Positions 47,688 through 57,784 of a DNA stretch of 64,000 nucleotides are shown here, in pieces. The position numbers and the translations under genes are program-made. This DNA is from Legionella cincinnatiensis (GTDB lineage Bacteria > Pseudomonadota > Gammaproteobacteria > Legionellales > Legionellaceae), in contig NZ_UGNX01000001.1 of NCBI RefSeq assembly GCF_900452415.1, positions 2,046,001 through 2,110,000 of the forward strand, read 5' to 3'. The notes under the pieces were generated by a model that was not told where the DNA came from, did no database searches, and was given only the letters and a program-made list of their open reading frames with translations. Position 1 is the stretch's first letter. The number at the start of each line of letters is the position of its first letter.

Positions 47688-48533
47688 TCAAATCAAAACG
47701 GAAAATGATCCTCTCACTCCATTAACTGCTAACTTACGCTTTAAATTGTCCGCTGTATTTTTTGATCCCAATGGTCCTACCCTAACAATGTAGTTTCGGC
47801 CATAGCGTTCTATAGAAACAGGTAATGCTGTAATACGCGCCAACTTTTCTTTTAAGTGTTTTGCAGAAACCTCTGTTGTAAAAGCTCCTGCTTGTATGTA
47901 ATAACGAGCTTGTCTTGGTCCTGCCAAGGTTTCTATTTCAACATTAGCAGTCCCTTTAGGGAACACACCCAGTTTTAAGGCCGCTGCATAAGATAAATCA
48001 ATAATCCGATTGGAGTGAAAAGGTCCCCGGTCATTCACTTTAACTATAGCCTCTTTCCCGTTATCTAAATTTTTTACTTTTATATAAGTAGGCAAAGGTA
48101 ACGTCTTATGGGCTGCAGACATAACATACATGTTATAAGGCTCACCACTTGAAGTTCTTTGTTTATGAAACTTGGTTCCATACCAAGAAGCAACTCCTCG
48201 TGTTTTATAGCCTGATGAATTTCTCATCACTTGATAGGAGCGCCCATCAACTGAATATTCACCGGGATTACCATATCGACTCAAAGGTTCTTTTGTCGGA
48301 ACAGGCTCTTTAAAACTGATTTTCCTCTGCTTTGCTGGTGCTCCATCCTGAAATTGTGTATATCGATTTGTTCTATTCTTATAACGGTTATAAATTGAAT
48401 TATTCGTACTTTGAGATGCATTTCGTGTAGATTTTTTTCCGCCGGAGGACGCCGTATTGGGAGGCTGATTTGTAGTTTGACATCCTACTAATAAAATTGT
48501 CATAGCAATAAGTATCTTTCGCATATTTACCAT
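47688..48533 (-). CDS. rlpA: Rare lipoprotein A (RlpA), septal lytic transglycosylase
   Basis: RlpA is an outer-membrane lipoprotein of the septum that cleaves denuded peptidoglycan glycans. The 281 residues have a lipobox LLVGC, a Ser/Asn-rich linker, the double-psi beta-barrel (GVASWYGTKFHKQRTSSGE, KVNDRGPF, DLSYAAALKLGV) and a C-terminal SPOR domain (YYIQAGAF, IVRVGPLG). An alternative start is ATG 48524; no clear ribosome site separates them. Divergent from dacA, as in many gammaproteobacteria. Confidence 0.93.
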   Translation of the reverse strand: MVNMRKILIAMTILLVGCQTTNQPPNTASSGGKKSTRNASQSTNNSIYNRYKNRTNRYTQFQDGAPAKQRKISFKEPVPTKEPLSRYGNPGEYSVDGRSYQVMRNSSGYKTRGVASWYGTKFHKQRTSSGEPYNMYVMSAAHKTLPLPTYIKVKNLDNGKEAIVKVNDRGPFHSNRIIDLSYAAALKLGVFPKGTANVEIETLAGPRQARYYIQAGAFTTEVSAKHLKEKLARITALPVSIERYGRNYIVRVGPLGSKNTADNLKRKLAVNGVRGSFSVLI

Positions 48534-48695
48534 TTCGAATAATTATTATTTTTGGCTAATATACCGAAATATAACTTAATTTCGAAGAATTATTTTCAAT
48601 AGAAAAAAATTTCATTATTTTTCACATGTCCTTTTGTTGCATGGAAAAGGGTGTGGTAACATAAGCAAATTTTTGTAATTACATTAGGCAATAAC

Positions 48696-49931
48696 ATGAC
48701 AAGAACAACGTCTATTCTTTTAACCACATTGTTTATCATCACTTTATTTGTACAGTCAACTCATTTGATGGCTGATGAAGGTACGTTACCCCCAAAACCT
48801 ACAGCAAATTTAGACAGACCATCCCCTACAGTTATGAATAAACCGTTAGTAACTCCTGCAGCGCCTATTCTTAATGCTAAAGCGTACATATTAATTGATG
48901 TAAATAGTGGAAAAATCATTGCTGAAAAGAACAGTGACGAACGATTACCACCTGCTAGTTTAACTAAGATGATGACCTTATATGTTGTCTCTAACGCCCT
49001 TCATCATGAACAAATCCATCTCAATGATAATGTTAGAGTAAGCCGTGAAGCATGGAAAATTGGTGGTTCACGTATGTTTATTAAAGAAGGACAACAAGTA
49101 CCTGTAGAGGATTTGCTGAAAGGGATTATCGTTGACTCTGGAAATGATGCATGTGTTGCTATGGCAGAGCATATCGGTGGAACTGAAAACTCCTTTACAG
49201 ATCTCATGAACCAACAAGCCCAGAATTTAGGAATGAAAAACAGCCACTTTACTGACAGCACTGGATTGCCCGATCCTAACTTATATACTACGGCTAAAGA
49301 TTTAGCGATTCTTGGTAGAGCATTAATTATTGACTTCCCTCAATACTATGAATGGTACAAGCAAAAATGGTTTACCTACAATGGTATTCGCCAACCGAAT
49401 AGAAATAGATTGTTGTGGCGTGATAATCAAGTAGATGGTATAAAAACAGGCCATACAAACGAGGCAGGTTTTTGTTTAGTCTCTTCTGCAAAACGCGACA
49501 ATATGCGCTTATTAGCAGTAGTTTTAGGCGAGCCCACTGATTCATCTCGTGCAGATGATAGTGAGAAACTACTTAACTATGGTTTCAGATTTTTTGAAAC
49601 ACATCAACTTTATAAATCCGGTCAATCAATTACAGAGCTACCTCTGTACAAAGGACAAATAGATAAGGTAGCTGTAGGGCTAAATGAAAATCAGTACATC
49701 ACTATTCCAACTGGGCAATATCAACGTCTCAATATTACAACTAAAATACCTTCTTATCTTGAAGCTCCAATTAAGAAAGGAGATAAAATAGGTGAATTAG
49801 TTGTACAATTTGATAATAATGTTGTATCTACTCAAACTCTTTATGCGCTGCAAGATGTTGAGTCTGGGGGCTTTTTTACTCGAACCAAAGATTCTATACG
49901 CTTGCTCTTTAAAGGATGGTTTGGTTCTTAA
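48696..49931 (+). CDS. dacA: D-alanyl-D-alanine carboxypeptidase (PBP5/6 type)
   Basis: This enzyme trims pentapeptides in the periplasm. The 411 residues have a signal peptide (1-26), then the penicillin-binding motifs S88-LT-K91, S148-G-N150 and K250-T-G252, and a C-terminal beta domain ending in an amphipathic anchor (TRTKDSIRLLFKGWFG). It is first in dacA-ybeD-lipB, the E. coli order, and divergent from rlpA. Confidence 0.95.
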   Translation: MTRTTSILLTTLFIITLFVQSTHLMADEGTLPPKPTANLDRPSPTVMNKPLVTPAAPILNAKAYILIDVNSGKIIAEKNSDERLPPASLTKMMTLYVVSNALHHEQIHLNDNVRVSREAWKIGGSRMFIKEGQQVPVEDLLKGIIVDSGNDACVAMAEHIGGTENSFTDLMNQQAQNLGMKNSHFTDSTGLPDPNLYTTAKDLAILGRALIIDFPQYYEWYKQKWFTYNGIRQPNRNRLLWRDNQVDGIKTGHTNEAGFCLVSSAKRDNMRLLAVVLGEPTDSSRADDSEKLLNYGFRFFETHQLYKSGQSITELPLYKGQIDKVAVGLNENQYITIPTGQYQRLNITTKIPSYLEAPIKKGDKIGELVVQFDNNVVSTQTLYALQDVESGGFFTRTKDSIRLLFKGWFGS

Positions 49932-49943
49932 GGTTTATAAAGG

Positions 49944-50207
49944 ATGACTAAAGAAACATTCATTGATTTTCCCTGTTACTTTCCTATAAAAATAATAGGG
50001 AATAATTCACCTTTTTTTCTGGAGGAAATTAGGCAAATTACCTTAACCCATTTTCCTAATACAGCTCAAGATGCATTGACACACAAAATGAGTAATAACT
50101 CTAATTACTTGGCGATCACAGTTTCAGTATTCGTTGAAAATCAAGAAAGTCTTGATGCATTTTATCGAGCCCTTACTCAGCATCCAGAAGTAAAGATGGT
50201 TCTATAA
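49944..50207 (+). CDS. ybeD: YbeD/DUF493 family protein
   Basis: This is a small alpha/beta protein of 87 residues with the DUF493 pattern [11 protein letters not shown] and [18 protein letters not shown]. Function unknown; it links dacA and lipB in many genomes. AAAGG precedes the ATG, 12 bp after dacA. Its stop shares one base with the lipB start. Confidence 0.92.
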   Translation: MTKETFIDFPCYFPIKIIGNNSPFFLEEIRQITLTHFPNTAQDALTHKMSNNSNYLAITVSVFVENQESLDAFYRALTQHPEVKMVL

Positions 50208-50809
50208 TGAAAATACGACAGCTAGGTATTCAAAATTACGATGATGTTTGGCTGCAAATGAAAGATTTTACGCAGAGCCGCCAAACTACCACTGAAGATG
50301 AGCTTTGGCTGCTTGAGCATTTTTCTGTATATACTCAAGGTCAAGCAGGAAAGCCAGAACATATCTTAAATCCGACTAACATACCTATAATACAATCTGA
50401 TCGTGGAGGACAAGTCACTTATCATGGACCTGGCCAACTTGTGGCCTATATTTTAATGGATTTAAGAAGAAAAAATTTAGGTATCAGATCATTAGTCAGC
50501 AAATTAGAACAAATTTTAATCTCTGTTCTTGAACAATACAAAATTGAAGGATCGATTCGATGTGGGGCCCCAGGAGTCTATGTCAAAGAACAAAAAATTG
50601 CATCTATAGGTTTAAGAGTAAAAAATGGTTGTACTTATCATGGAATTGCACTTAATGTTAATATGAATTTGAAACCATTTTTGGGCATTAATCCTTGTGG
50701 ATTTGAAAAAATGGAAATGACTCAGATAAGTCATTTCTATCCTACGGCACAATTAGATGAAGTCAGCCAGCATTTTGTGCAGTATTTTTTACAACAATTC
50801 TATCCTTAG
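50207..50809 (+). CDS. lipB: Octanoyl-ACP:protein N-octanoyltransferase
   Basis: LipB moves octanoyl groups from ACP to lipoyl domains such as those of AceF. The 200 residues have [17 protein letters not shown] and the catalytic pair K130 ([12 protein letters not shown]) and C164 ([15 protein letters not shown]). It overlaps ybeD by one base. Six bases separate it from the lssY-like gene. Confidence 0.96.
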   Translation: MKIRQLGIQNYDDVWLQMKDFTQSRQTTTEDELWLLEHFSVYTQGQAGKPEHILNPTNIPIIQSDRGGQVTYHGPGQLVAYILMDLRRKNLGIRSLVSKLEQILISVLEQYKIEGSIRCGAPGVYVKEQKIASIGLRVKNGCTYHGIALNVNMNLKPFLGINPCGFEKMEMTQISHFYPTAQLDEVSQHFVQYFLQQFYP

Positions 50810-50815
50810 TGACAC

Positions 50816-52861
50816 ATGAACTTGTTCATAGACTATGTACAACCACTTACAGACTGGTTGCAACAAAACCCTCACTGGTCTTTATTTATAACCTTTCTTA
50901 TTTCATTAGCAGAGTCATTAGCAATCATAGGAAGTATAGTGCCTGGAAGTGTTACAATGACTGCTATAGGAATTCTCGCGGGTTCAGGAGTCATGCGCGT
51001 CGACCTTACTTTATTGGCAGCTATTTTAGGTGCCGTAGTAGGCGATAGTTTAAGCTATGCACTAGGTTACTATTATAGTGAGCAATTAATTGACATTTGG
51101 CCATTTAAGAAATACCCCAAATGGTTACAATATGGTAAAGACTTTTTTAAAGCTCATGGGGGGAAAAGTGTTCTGATAGGCCGTTTTGTAGGCCCCTTAC
51201 GCTCTATAATTCCGGTTATTGCAGGAATACTGCATATGAAACAATGGCATTTTTTTGTTGCCAATGTTTTATCTGCTATAGGATGGTCTCTTTTATATGT
51301 AATGCCCGGAGTCATTCTTGGTGCAGCAAGTCATGAGTTATCTACTGAGAACGCGACACATTTATTTGTATTAATCCTTATACTTCTTGCTGGAATTTGG
51401 CTTATCAGCTTAATATTTAAGTGGCTCATTAAGCAATTAAATTCCTTCTTGAAATTATCACTACATAATTTATGGATAACATTTAAAAATAATTCATTAC
51501 TAGCTTCTGTATATCAAGCAATTACCCCGAAAGATGAAAAAGACCACTATCCTACAGCATCTTTAGTACTTATTACTCTTTTTTGTCTCATCAGTTTTAT
51601 TATCCTTCTAGTTTTAACAATTAAGACATCATGGCTATCTTATATCAATTTGCCCATTTATTTATTTCTTCAAAGTTTTAATACAACGTTACTTAAAACT
51701 TTTTTTATTTTTTGTACCCAACTTACTAGCACAATAACCATTGTTAGTTTTTTCATTATTAGTTCCTGCTGGTTTCTTTACCAGAATAAAATTTCTACAG
51801 TAATTTATTTATTCAGCCTTGTTATTTTTAATTGTCTTCTCGTATTCATCTTAGCATTCTCCGTATATGTACCAAGACCTACTGGAATTTTAGTGGTTAT
51901 GCCTGGTTCCTCTTTTCCAGCAATTAATCTTGAAATTGCTACAGCATTATATGGATTCGTCTTATTTTATATAAAAAATACTTATGATCTCTTTACGAAT
52001 GCCCTTAAGTCTCTAATATTTACAATTTTAGGCTTAAGTGGTTTAGGCTCTATTTATTTAGGGGATTATTGGTTCACAGATATTATTGCATCTTATTTTG
52101 CAGGTGCAACAATCTGTCTTATTCATTGTCTGATTTATAGAAAAACAAACTTTAATCTTACAAAAACATCTTTTTCTTTAGCGGTATTTTCACCTTTTTT
52201 TATCAGTATTATTTTATTTTCATTATTATCCACCTCCTATAATTTCCAAAAACTATCCTATAACCACACCCCATACCATCAACAATATACCTTAAGTGAA
52301 AAGACATGGTGGCAACAAAAAAAACCCATATTGCCAATTTACCAATTAAGTAGAATTGGAAAAAGGATCAGTCTATTTAATTTACAATATGCTGGGGATT
52401 TATATTTATTCCAACATAGCCTAGAAGAAAATGGATGGGAGTCACATTTGGATTCATTTTTTTCCAATTTATTGATGCGTATGGATAAAGAACCTCATAG
52501 TGTTAAATTACCATTATTAACTCAACTCTATGAAAACAAACCGCCAGTATTAATAATGACCTATACCGAGAAACAATCTGATTTAACTTTAGAATTAAGA
52601 ATCTGGGAGTCTAATTATACTTTATTGAAATCAAATAAACCTTTATGGATAGGTAGCATTCATTCATCCGTATCTGTTTCTAAACAAAAAAATAGGGGTG
52701 CTTTTAAAGAACCTATTAATCCACTTCATTATATACTTAAAAACGAGGAGACTTTCGCTGTGAAACAAATCATGCTTCCCGAAGCGATAGTTAAAACAAC
52801 ACGATATCCTGTACAACCAAGTATTATTCTTGTAAAACAAAAAAATCTATACTCCAACTAA
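50816..52861 (+). CDS. lssY: LssY-like membrane protein (DedA + degenerate PAP2 + LssY-C)
   Basis: The 681 residues have three parts. Residues 1-190 are a DedA/VTT domain (IGSIVPGSVTMTAIGILAG, GRFVGPLRSIIPVIAG). Residues about 220-450 form a PAP2-phosphatase-like membrane domain whose catalytic sites look degenerate: YVPRPTG is kept, but PSGH is SFPAIN and SRxxxGxHW is SIYLGDYW, so both histidines are missing. Residues about 470-681 are the soluble LssY C-terminal domain. DedA proteins flip phospholipids. In L. pneumophila lssY lies in the type I secretion lss locus; here only lssY and lssZ are seen. Confidence 0.82.
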   Translation: MNLFIDYVQPLTDWLQQNPHWSLFITFLISLAESLAIIGSIVPGSVTMTAIGILAGSGVMRVDLTLLAAILGAVVGDSLSYALGYYYSEQLIDIWPFKKYPKWLQYGKDFFKAHGGKSVLIGRFVGPLRSIIPVIAGILHMKQWHFFVANVLSAIGWSLLYVMPGVILGAASHELSTENATHLFVLILILLAGIWLISLIFKWLIKQLNSFLKLSLHNLWITFKNNSLLASVYQAITPKDEKDHYPTASLVLITLFCLISFIILLVLTIKTSWLSYINLPIYLFLQSFNTTLLKTFFIFCTQLTSTITIVSFFIISSCWFLYQNKISTVIYLFSLVIFNCLLVFILAFSVYVPRPTGILVVMPGSSFPAINLEIATALYGFVLFYIKNTYDLFTNALKSLIFTILGLSGLGSIYLGDYWFTDIIASYFAGATICLIHCLIYRKTNFNLTKTSFSLAVFSPFFISIILFSLLSTSYNFQKLSYNHTPYHQQYTLSEKTWWQQKKPILPIYQLSRIGKRISLFNLQYAGDLYLFQHSLEENGWESHLDSFFSNLLMRMDKEPHSVKLPLLTQLYENKPPVLIMTYTEKQSDLTLELRIWESNYTLLKSNKPLWIGSIHSSVSVSKQKNRGAFKEPINPLHYILKNEETFAVKQIMLPEAIVKTTRYPVQPSIILVKQKNLYSN

Positions 52862-53027
52862 ACTGAGGCAACTTCACTATACACCAATTAAAAATACTGT
52901 TATAACTATATGGTTTATAGGAATAAATATAAGGCTTATTGCTCATCAATGTCCTTAGCTTTGTGCGCGACGTAAGCAGAGGGAAAGCAATTGTCAATAG
53001 ACCCTAATTTTAAGAGTATCTCTTGAT

Positions 53028-53627
53028 ATGTATATCATTGCAAAATTAATCCAAGATTTTTTTCCATTAATTGCTTTAATACTCCTAATTATTGGCATAA
53101 AAAAAAGTGCCATCTATTACATGATTTCAGCTCTTTGGCTAAGCCTGATAGCTATGTTGATTCATCTCCAATTCTCAGGTAATCAAATTTTTGGCACTTA
53201 TTTTAACTATTATAATGCGGCAATATATTCCTCTAATTTGCTTATATTGTTGATTACCTTAATTTACGTGATCTCACATTTAAGTAATGGGAGTACTTTG
53301 AAATATGTATACAGCTTTGTTAATGCATTTCTAGTTGTTATTGCACTTTTAAGTATTATTAATCTTTGGTTGAATGCCTTTTTTATTGAAAATAAAATGG
53401 AGGGAACTCCTATAATACAAGTTGCGCTTATTAATAAACCTGATTATTGCAAAAGTAAATATGTATTTTATAAAGTTAATCTTGATAGTTCTATCATGTA
53501 TCTCTGTCCTAATTATTATGGTTTAATACCATCTGTAGGACATTTAGCAGTAAGCCCTGATTTTATTGCTGCGCAATTACCGTTATCGATAAAAAAACAA
53601 ATGTTAATAAAGCATAAAAAAGAATGA
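53028..53627 (+). CDS. lssZ: LssZ-like membrane protein
   Basis: The 199-residue protein has about four hydrophobic helices (LIALILLIIGIKKSAIYYMI, SALWLSLIAMLIHL, LLILLITLIYVISHL, FLVVIALLSIINLWL) followed by a polar domain containing CKSKYVFYKVNLDSS and YLCPNYYGLIP. The position straight after lssY and the topology match LssZ of the Legionella lss locus. Function unknown. There is a 166-bp gap after lssY, so it may have its own promoter. Confidence 0.55.
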   Translation: MYIIAKLIQDFFPLIALILLIIGIKKSAIYYMISALWLSLIAMLIHLQFSGNQIFGTYFNYYNAAIYSSNLLILLITLIYVISHLSNGSTLKYVYSFVNAFLVVIALLSIINLWLNAFFIENKMEGTPIIQVALINKPDYCKSKYVFYKVNLDSSIMYLCPNYYGLIPSVGHLAVSPDFIAAQLPLSIKKQMLIKHKKE

Positions 53628-53739
53628 AAAAGAAGTTCAGTGGTAAATGTATGAGCTAGGTTTGATAACACGGGAAGACAAATTGTTCTTTGGATTATTA
53701 TTTGATACCATGTCAAAATTTTATAATTTTAGTATTTAC

Positions 53740-54441
53740 ATGAAACGAGTATATGCTCTTATTATGATAGTATTTAGCTTTAATAGCTATGCTATGGCAC
53801 CTAAGCTTAATTGGGATCAAGCTGTTGATCGTGCTGTAAAACGCTATGGTTTAAGAGTTGAACCTCAGTTAAAATCCTATTTTTCTAGAGCCGGGATCAG
53901 TTATCCTCCTCGAGAGGTAGCTTTACTTGCCTTTAAATCTGAAAGAAAGGTAGAGCTTTGGGCAAGAAACTCGAAGCAATCTTGGAAACATATTCATGAT
54001 TATCCACTAACAGGTTTTAGTGGACGATTAGGGCCTAAATTACGTGAAAATGACAAACAAATTCCTGAAGGTGTTTATAGGTTAGTTAATTTTAACCCAT
54101 TTAGTAGCATGCACCTATCCATGATGATTAATTATCCTAATAATTTTGACAGACAAAAAGGTTATCAGGACGGAAGACGACAATTAGGAAATAACATCTT
54201 TATCCATGGCAAAAACTTATCTGTAGGTTGTTTGGCTATTGGTGATCTTGCAATTGATCAGCTATTTATTTTAGCAAGGCGTGTTGGATTAAATAATATT
54301 CAAGTGATTATTGCACCTAATGATCTTCGCAAGAAAAAGCCATCCACATCAACATTTGCACAACCAAGATGGCTTCCCGAATTATATAAACAAATTGCAG
54401 AGTCATTAAAACCTTTTGGGAAAAGCAATTATACTGCTTAA
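53740..54441 (+). CDS. Periplasmic L,D-transpeptidase domain protein, YafK/DpaA-like
   Basis: The protein acts on peptidoglycan; YafK (DpaA) cleaves the link between Braun lipoprotein and peptidoglycan. The product of 233 residues from ATG 53740 has a signal peptide (ending SYAMA), a region with ELWARNSKQSWKH, LTGFSGRLGPKLRENDKQIPEG and the catalytic HGKNLSVGCLAIGD with Cys and His of the YkuD motif. An earlier ATG at 53647 gives 31 extra residues but spoils the signal peptide. Located between lssZ and the convergent rluB, 14 bp from its stop. Confidence 0.82.
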   Translation: MKRVYALIMIVFSFNSYAMAPKLNWDQAVDRAVKRYGLRVEPQLKSYFSRAGISYPPREVALLAFKSERKVELWARNSKQSWKHIHDYPLTGFSGRLGPKLRENDKQIPEGVYRLVNFNPFSSMHLSMMINYPNNFDRQKGYQDGRRQLGNNIFIHGKNLSVGCLAIGDLAIDQLFILARRVGLNNIQVIIAPNDLRKKKPSTSTFAQPRWLPELYKQIAESLKPFGKSNYTA

Positions 54442-54455
54442 ACGCAAAATGCTCC

Positions 54456-55196
54456 CTAACCTTTAGGCAAAGAAGTCAAAAAGTCTGAAACCTCTTTAGG
54501 GGTTAATTCATAATGCTGGCCTCGAGATAAATATCGTGGCATAGTAATCATTCCATAGCGAATTCGAATCAGACGACTTACTTCAACACCTTGTGACTCC
54601 CACAGACGTCGCACTTCTCTATTTCGGCCTTCATTTAAAGTCACATGATACCAACTATTTGCACCCTCCCCACCACGAAACTCTAAACGAGTAAATTTTG
54701 CCACTCCATCATCTAACTCAACTCCTTTAATTAAATTATTTAAAGCTTCCTGAGAAACCTGTCCATGGACCCTAACAGCGTATTCTCTCTCTAATCCATA
54801 TTTAGGATGCATTAATTGATTAGCGAGTTCACCAGAATTAGTAAAAATAAGTAAGCCTGAAGTATTTAAATCCAAACGCCCTACTTGTACCCAACGACCT
54901 TGTCTTAAATGAGGCAAATGATCAAAAACAGTTTTTTCAAATTTGGGATCATGACGGCTTGAAATCTCTCCTACTGGCTTATGATAAAGTAAAATTCGTA
55001 CGTTCTTTTTAACTTTTAGTGGATTAGGAATCAATTTTCCTTTTACGGTAATTTTATCCTCAGCACTCGCTGAATCACCCAATTTCACCGGTTTTCCGTT
55101 GACTTGAACCCAGCCATTTTCAATCCAGCGCTCCATTTCACGTCGAGACCCCAGGCCTGCTTGGCTTAATATTTTTTGCAACCTATAGCTGTTCAT
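54456..55196 (-). CDS. rluB: 23S rRNA pseudouridine(2605) synthase RluB
   Basis: RluB makes pseudouridine 2605 of 23S rRNA. The 246 residues have an N-terminal S4 domain (LQKILSQAGLGSRREMERWI), the catalytic GRLDLNTSGLLIFTN with the active aspartate, and EGRNREVRRLWESQGVEVSRLIRI. It overlaps scpB by 4 bp (ATGA). The order scpA-scpB-rluB supports RluB over other RsuA-family members. Confidence 0.92.
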   Translation of the reverse strand: MNSYRLQKILSQAGLGSRREMERWIENGWVQVNGKPVKLGDSASAEDKITVKGKLIPNPLKVKKNVRILLYHKPVGEISSRHDPKFEKTVFDHLPHLRQGRWVQVGRLDLNTSGLLIFTNSGELANQLMHPKYGLEREYAVRVHGQVSQEALNNLIKGVELDDGVAKFTRLEFRGGEGANSWYHVTLNEGRNREVRRLWESQGVEVSRLIRIRYGMITMPRYLSRGQHYELTPKEVSDFLTSLPKG

Positions 55197-55762
55197 TCAG
55201 TAATATACTCTTCTTCGTTAGAATTATGTAAAGTTAAGGTTTCCATAACCTCTGGTAAGGATGGAAGCTCATTTAAATATTGTAAGTTAAAATAATTTAG
55301 AAATTCTCTTGTTGTAGTATAAACAGCAGGCTTACCTGCTACATTTTTATAACCAGAAATACGAATCCATTCTCTTTCCAATAAGGTTTTTATAATTTGG
55401 CTATTTACTGCTACTCCTCGCAACTCCTCAATATCTGCTCGAGTTACTGGTTGCTTGTACGCAATAATTGCTAATGTTTCAAGCAAAGCACGTGAATATT
55501 TTGTGGGTTTTTCTATTTGCAAACGTGCTACCCAACTACTGTATTCTTTTTTTGTTTGGATGATAAAACCTGTTGCAACTTGGACAAGATCAAAAGATCG
55601 TGACGAATAATCTTCTCTTAATTCGTTAATAACAGTTATCAGTTGTTCTCTTGATGGTCTTGGTCTCTCATCAAAAACTTCTAATAAGCGCTCTACAGAT
55701 AAAGGCTCATTAGAACTTAGAAGTAATGCTTCAATGATGCTTTTTAATAACTTATCATCCAT
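55193..55762 (-). CDS. scpB: Segregation and condensation protein B
   Basis: ScpB is a winged-helix subunit of the SMC-ScpAB condensin that organises chromosome arms. The 189 residues show IIEALLLSSNEPLS, LLETLAIIAYKQPVTRADIEELRGV and GRPxxYxTT-type GKPAVYTTTREFL. It lies 3 bp after scpA and overlaps rluB. Confidence 0.95.
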   Translation of the reverse strand: MDDKLLKSIIEALLLSSNEPLSVERLLEVFDERPRPSREQLITVINELREDYSSRSFDLVQVATGFIIQTKKEYSSWVARLQIEKPTKYSRALLETLAIIAYKQPVTRADIEELRGVAVNSQIIKTLLEREWIRISGYKNVAGKPAVYTTTREFLNYFNLQYLNELPSLPEVMETLTLHNSNEEEYITE

Positions 55763-55765
55763 TAT

Positions 55766-56560
55766 TTATGCTGCCTGTAATAATATGGAAGCAAATGCTT
55801 CATTTTGGGTAATAACAATTAAGGATTGTCTCGACAATTCTAAAATGGCTAATAAGGAAACAATAAGCCCCTTTCTTCCTTCTTCTAAAGTAAATAACTG
55901 TTTAAATTCCAGAACAGGATACTCCTGCAGCTTGAGTAAGATACTGCTCATACGCTCTCGAACTGACAAAGCTTCGCGAGAAATTTGATGATGGCTCACG
56001 TGCTCTTCTCTTTTCATTAACGCAATCATTGCTTCAACTAAATCCTCTAATTCAACTTCCGGATGGACGATGATTCGCTCAAGTTCAGCTGGAACTATTT
56101 GGATTAAGAAGTGATCGCGCTCTTGTCGAGGAAGAGCATCAAGCAATTCTGCAGCACATTTTATTTGCTCATACGCTTGTAATCTCCGCACTAAAGCCAT
56201 GCGTGGATCTTCGTCCTCCTCATCGTCACCTTTTGGAGGGGCTGGCAATAAGAGTCGTGACTTAATTTCAGCAAGCATTGCAGCCATCAATAAATAGTCG
56301 GCTGCAAGCTCCAATCTCCGGCATTCCATCAACTGAATGTAATGCAAATATTGCTTTGTAATACTCACAATAGGAATATCTAATATATCAATATTTTGCT
56401 TTCGAATCAGATATAAAAGTAAGTCAAGCGGACCACTAAACGACTCCAGTAATACTTCAAGCGCATCGGGCGGAATATATAAATCATCAGGTAACTCAGT
56501 AAGTTCTTTACCTGCAACTACGGCTTTAATTTCTGGCTTAATTGATAATTCAATGTCCAT
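55766..56560 (-). CDS. scpA: Segregation and condensation protein A
   Basis: ScpA is the kleisin subunit of bacterial condensin. The 264 residues contain FSGPLDLLLYLIRKQNIDILDIPI, ITKQYLHYIQ and the helix YLLMAAMLAEIKSRLLLP, the N-terminal ScpA signature, with a C-terminal winged helix (FKQLFTLEEGRKGLIVSLLAILELSRQ). The short leader before FSGPLDLLL (about 38 residues) is longer than usual. Nine bases after trpS. Confidence 0.95.
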   Translation of the reverse strand: MDIELSIKPEIKAVVAGKELTELPDDLYIPPDALEVLLESFSGPLDLLLYLIRKQNIDILDIPIVSITKQYLHYIQLMECRRLELAADYLLMAAMLAEIKSRLLLPAPPKGDDEEDEDPRMALVRRLQAYEQIKCAAELLDALPRQERDHFLIQIVPAELERIIVHPEVELEDLVEAMIALMKREEHVSHHQISREALSVRERMSSILLKLQEYPVLEFKQLFTLEEGRKGLIVSLLAILELSRQSLIVITQNEAFASILLQAA

Positions 56561-56569
56561 TCAAACTCT

Positions 56570-57784
56570 TTAATAATCGAGTCCCATAACTTCTCTGACA
56601 GTACTCAAATTTTTACAAGCTACTTCTCGTGCTGATTCACTTCCCTCAGAAACGATTCGTTTTACTGAGCCTAAATCAGACTCATATTCAGTAATCGCTT
56701 CTTGAATGGGTTTTAACTCTTTATTAATACTATCAACAACAGGTCTTTTACATTCAATACAACCAATTCCAGCAGTACGGCATCCTGTCTGAACCCAATT
56801 TTTAACTTCCTCATTGGAGTATATTTTGTGAAATTGCCAAACTGGACATTTTTCAGGCTCTCCTGGATCTGTTCGCTTTACTCGCGCTGGATCTGTTGGC
56901 ATAGTTAATATTTTCTTTTCTACCTGTTCAGGAGGTTCTCTTAGCATAATGGTATTATGATAAGACTTAGACATCTTTTGTCCATCAAGACCAGGCATTT
57001 TAGCCGTTTCGGTAAGTAATGGATGAGGCTCAGGTAGGATGATTTTACCACTACCTTCTAAATACCCCAATAAACGCTCTTTATCACCAATGGATAAGCT
57101 TGACTGGTCCTCCAAAAGAGCTTGGGCTGTCTTAATTGCGTCGTGGTTTCCAAGCTCTTGAAATTGCCGACGTAACTCGCTATAGAATTTACTGTTTTTC
57201 TTACCCATTTTTTTTATAGCTTCAATTGCTAACTCTTCAAAATTAGGTTCTTTACCATAAAGGAAGTTAAAACGACGAGCAATTTCTCGAGTAAGCTCTA
57301 TATGAGAGACTTGATCTTCACCAACAGGAACATAATCTGCATGATAAATCAAAACATCAGCACTTTGTAATAAAGGATACCCTAAAAAACCGTAGGTTGC
57401 TAAATCCTTTTCCTTTAGCTTTTCTTGTTGATCTTTAAAAGTTGGAACCCTTTCTAACCACCCCAAAGGAGTAATCATGGATAAAAGTAAATGCAACTCC
57501 GCATGTTCTGGAACCCAAGATTGGATAAAAATTCGTGATAACCCAGGATTAACGCCACAAGCTAACCAATCAATAATCATATCCCAAAGATGTTTTTCTA
57601 TAAATCTAGGCTCATCATATTGAGTCGTTAATCCATGCCAATCTGCAGCAAAAAAGAAGCAATCATATTGATGTTGTAAGTTAATCCAATTTTTTATTAC
57701 CCCATGGTAGTGTCCAAGATGTAATCTTCCACTGACACGCATTCCAGAAACAACTCGTTTATTGGAACTAAATAATACTGACAT
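56570..57784 (-). CDS. trpS: Tryptophanyl-tRNA synthetase
   Basis: This enzyme charges tRNA-Trp. The 404 residues show VVSGMRVSGRLHLGHYHGVI, where HLGH is the class I HIGH motif, and KMSKSYHN for KMSKS. It is longer than the usual 330-340 residues because of a C-terminal region with PEKCPVWQFHKIYS and CRTAGIGCIECKRP. AGAGGATATTG precedes ATG 57784, which is preferred to an upstream TTG. It is upstream of scpA. Confidence 0.94.
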   Translation of the reverse strand: MSVLFSSNKRVVSGMRVSGRLHLGHYHGVIKNWINLQHQYDCFFFAADWHGLTTQYDEPRFIEKHLWDMIIDWLACGVNPGLSRIFIQSWVPEHAELHLLLSMITPLGWLERVPTFKDQQEKLKEKDLATYGFLGYPLLQSADVLIYHADYVPVGEDQVSHIELTREIARRFNFLYGKEPNFEELAIEAIKKMGKKNSKFYSELRRQFQELGNHDAIKTAQALLEDQSSLSIGDKERLLGYLEGSGKIILPEPHPLLTETAKMPGLDGQKMSKSYHNTIMLREPPEQVEKKILTMPTDPARVKRTDPGEPEKCPVWQFHKIYSNEEVKNWVQTGCRTAGIGCIECKRPVVDSINKELKPIQEAITEYESDLGSVKRIVSEGSESAREVACKNLSTVREVMGLDY

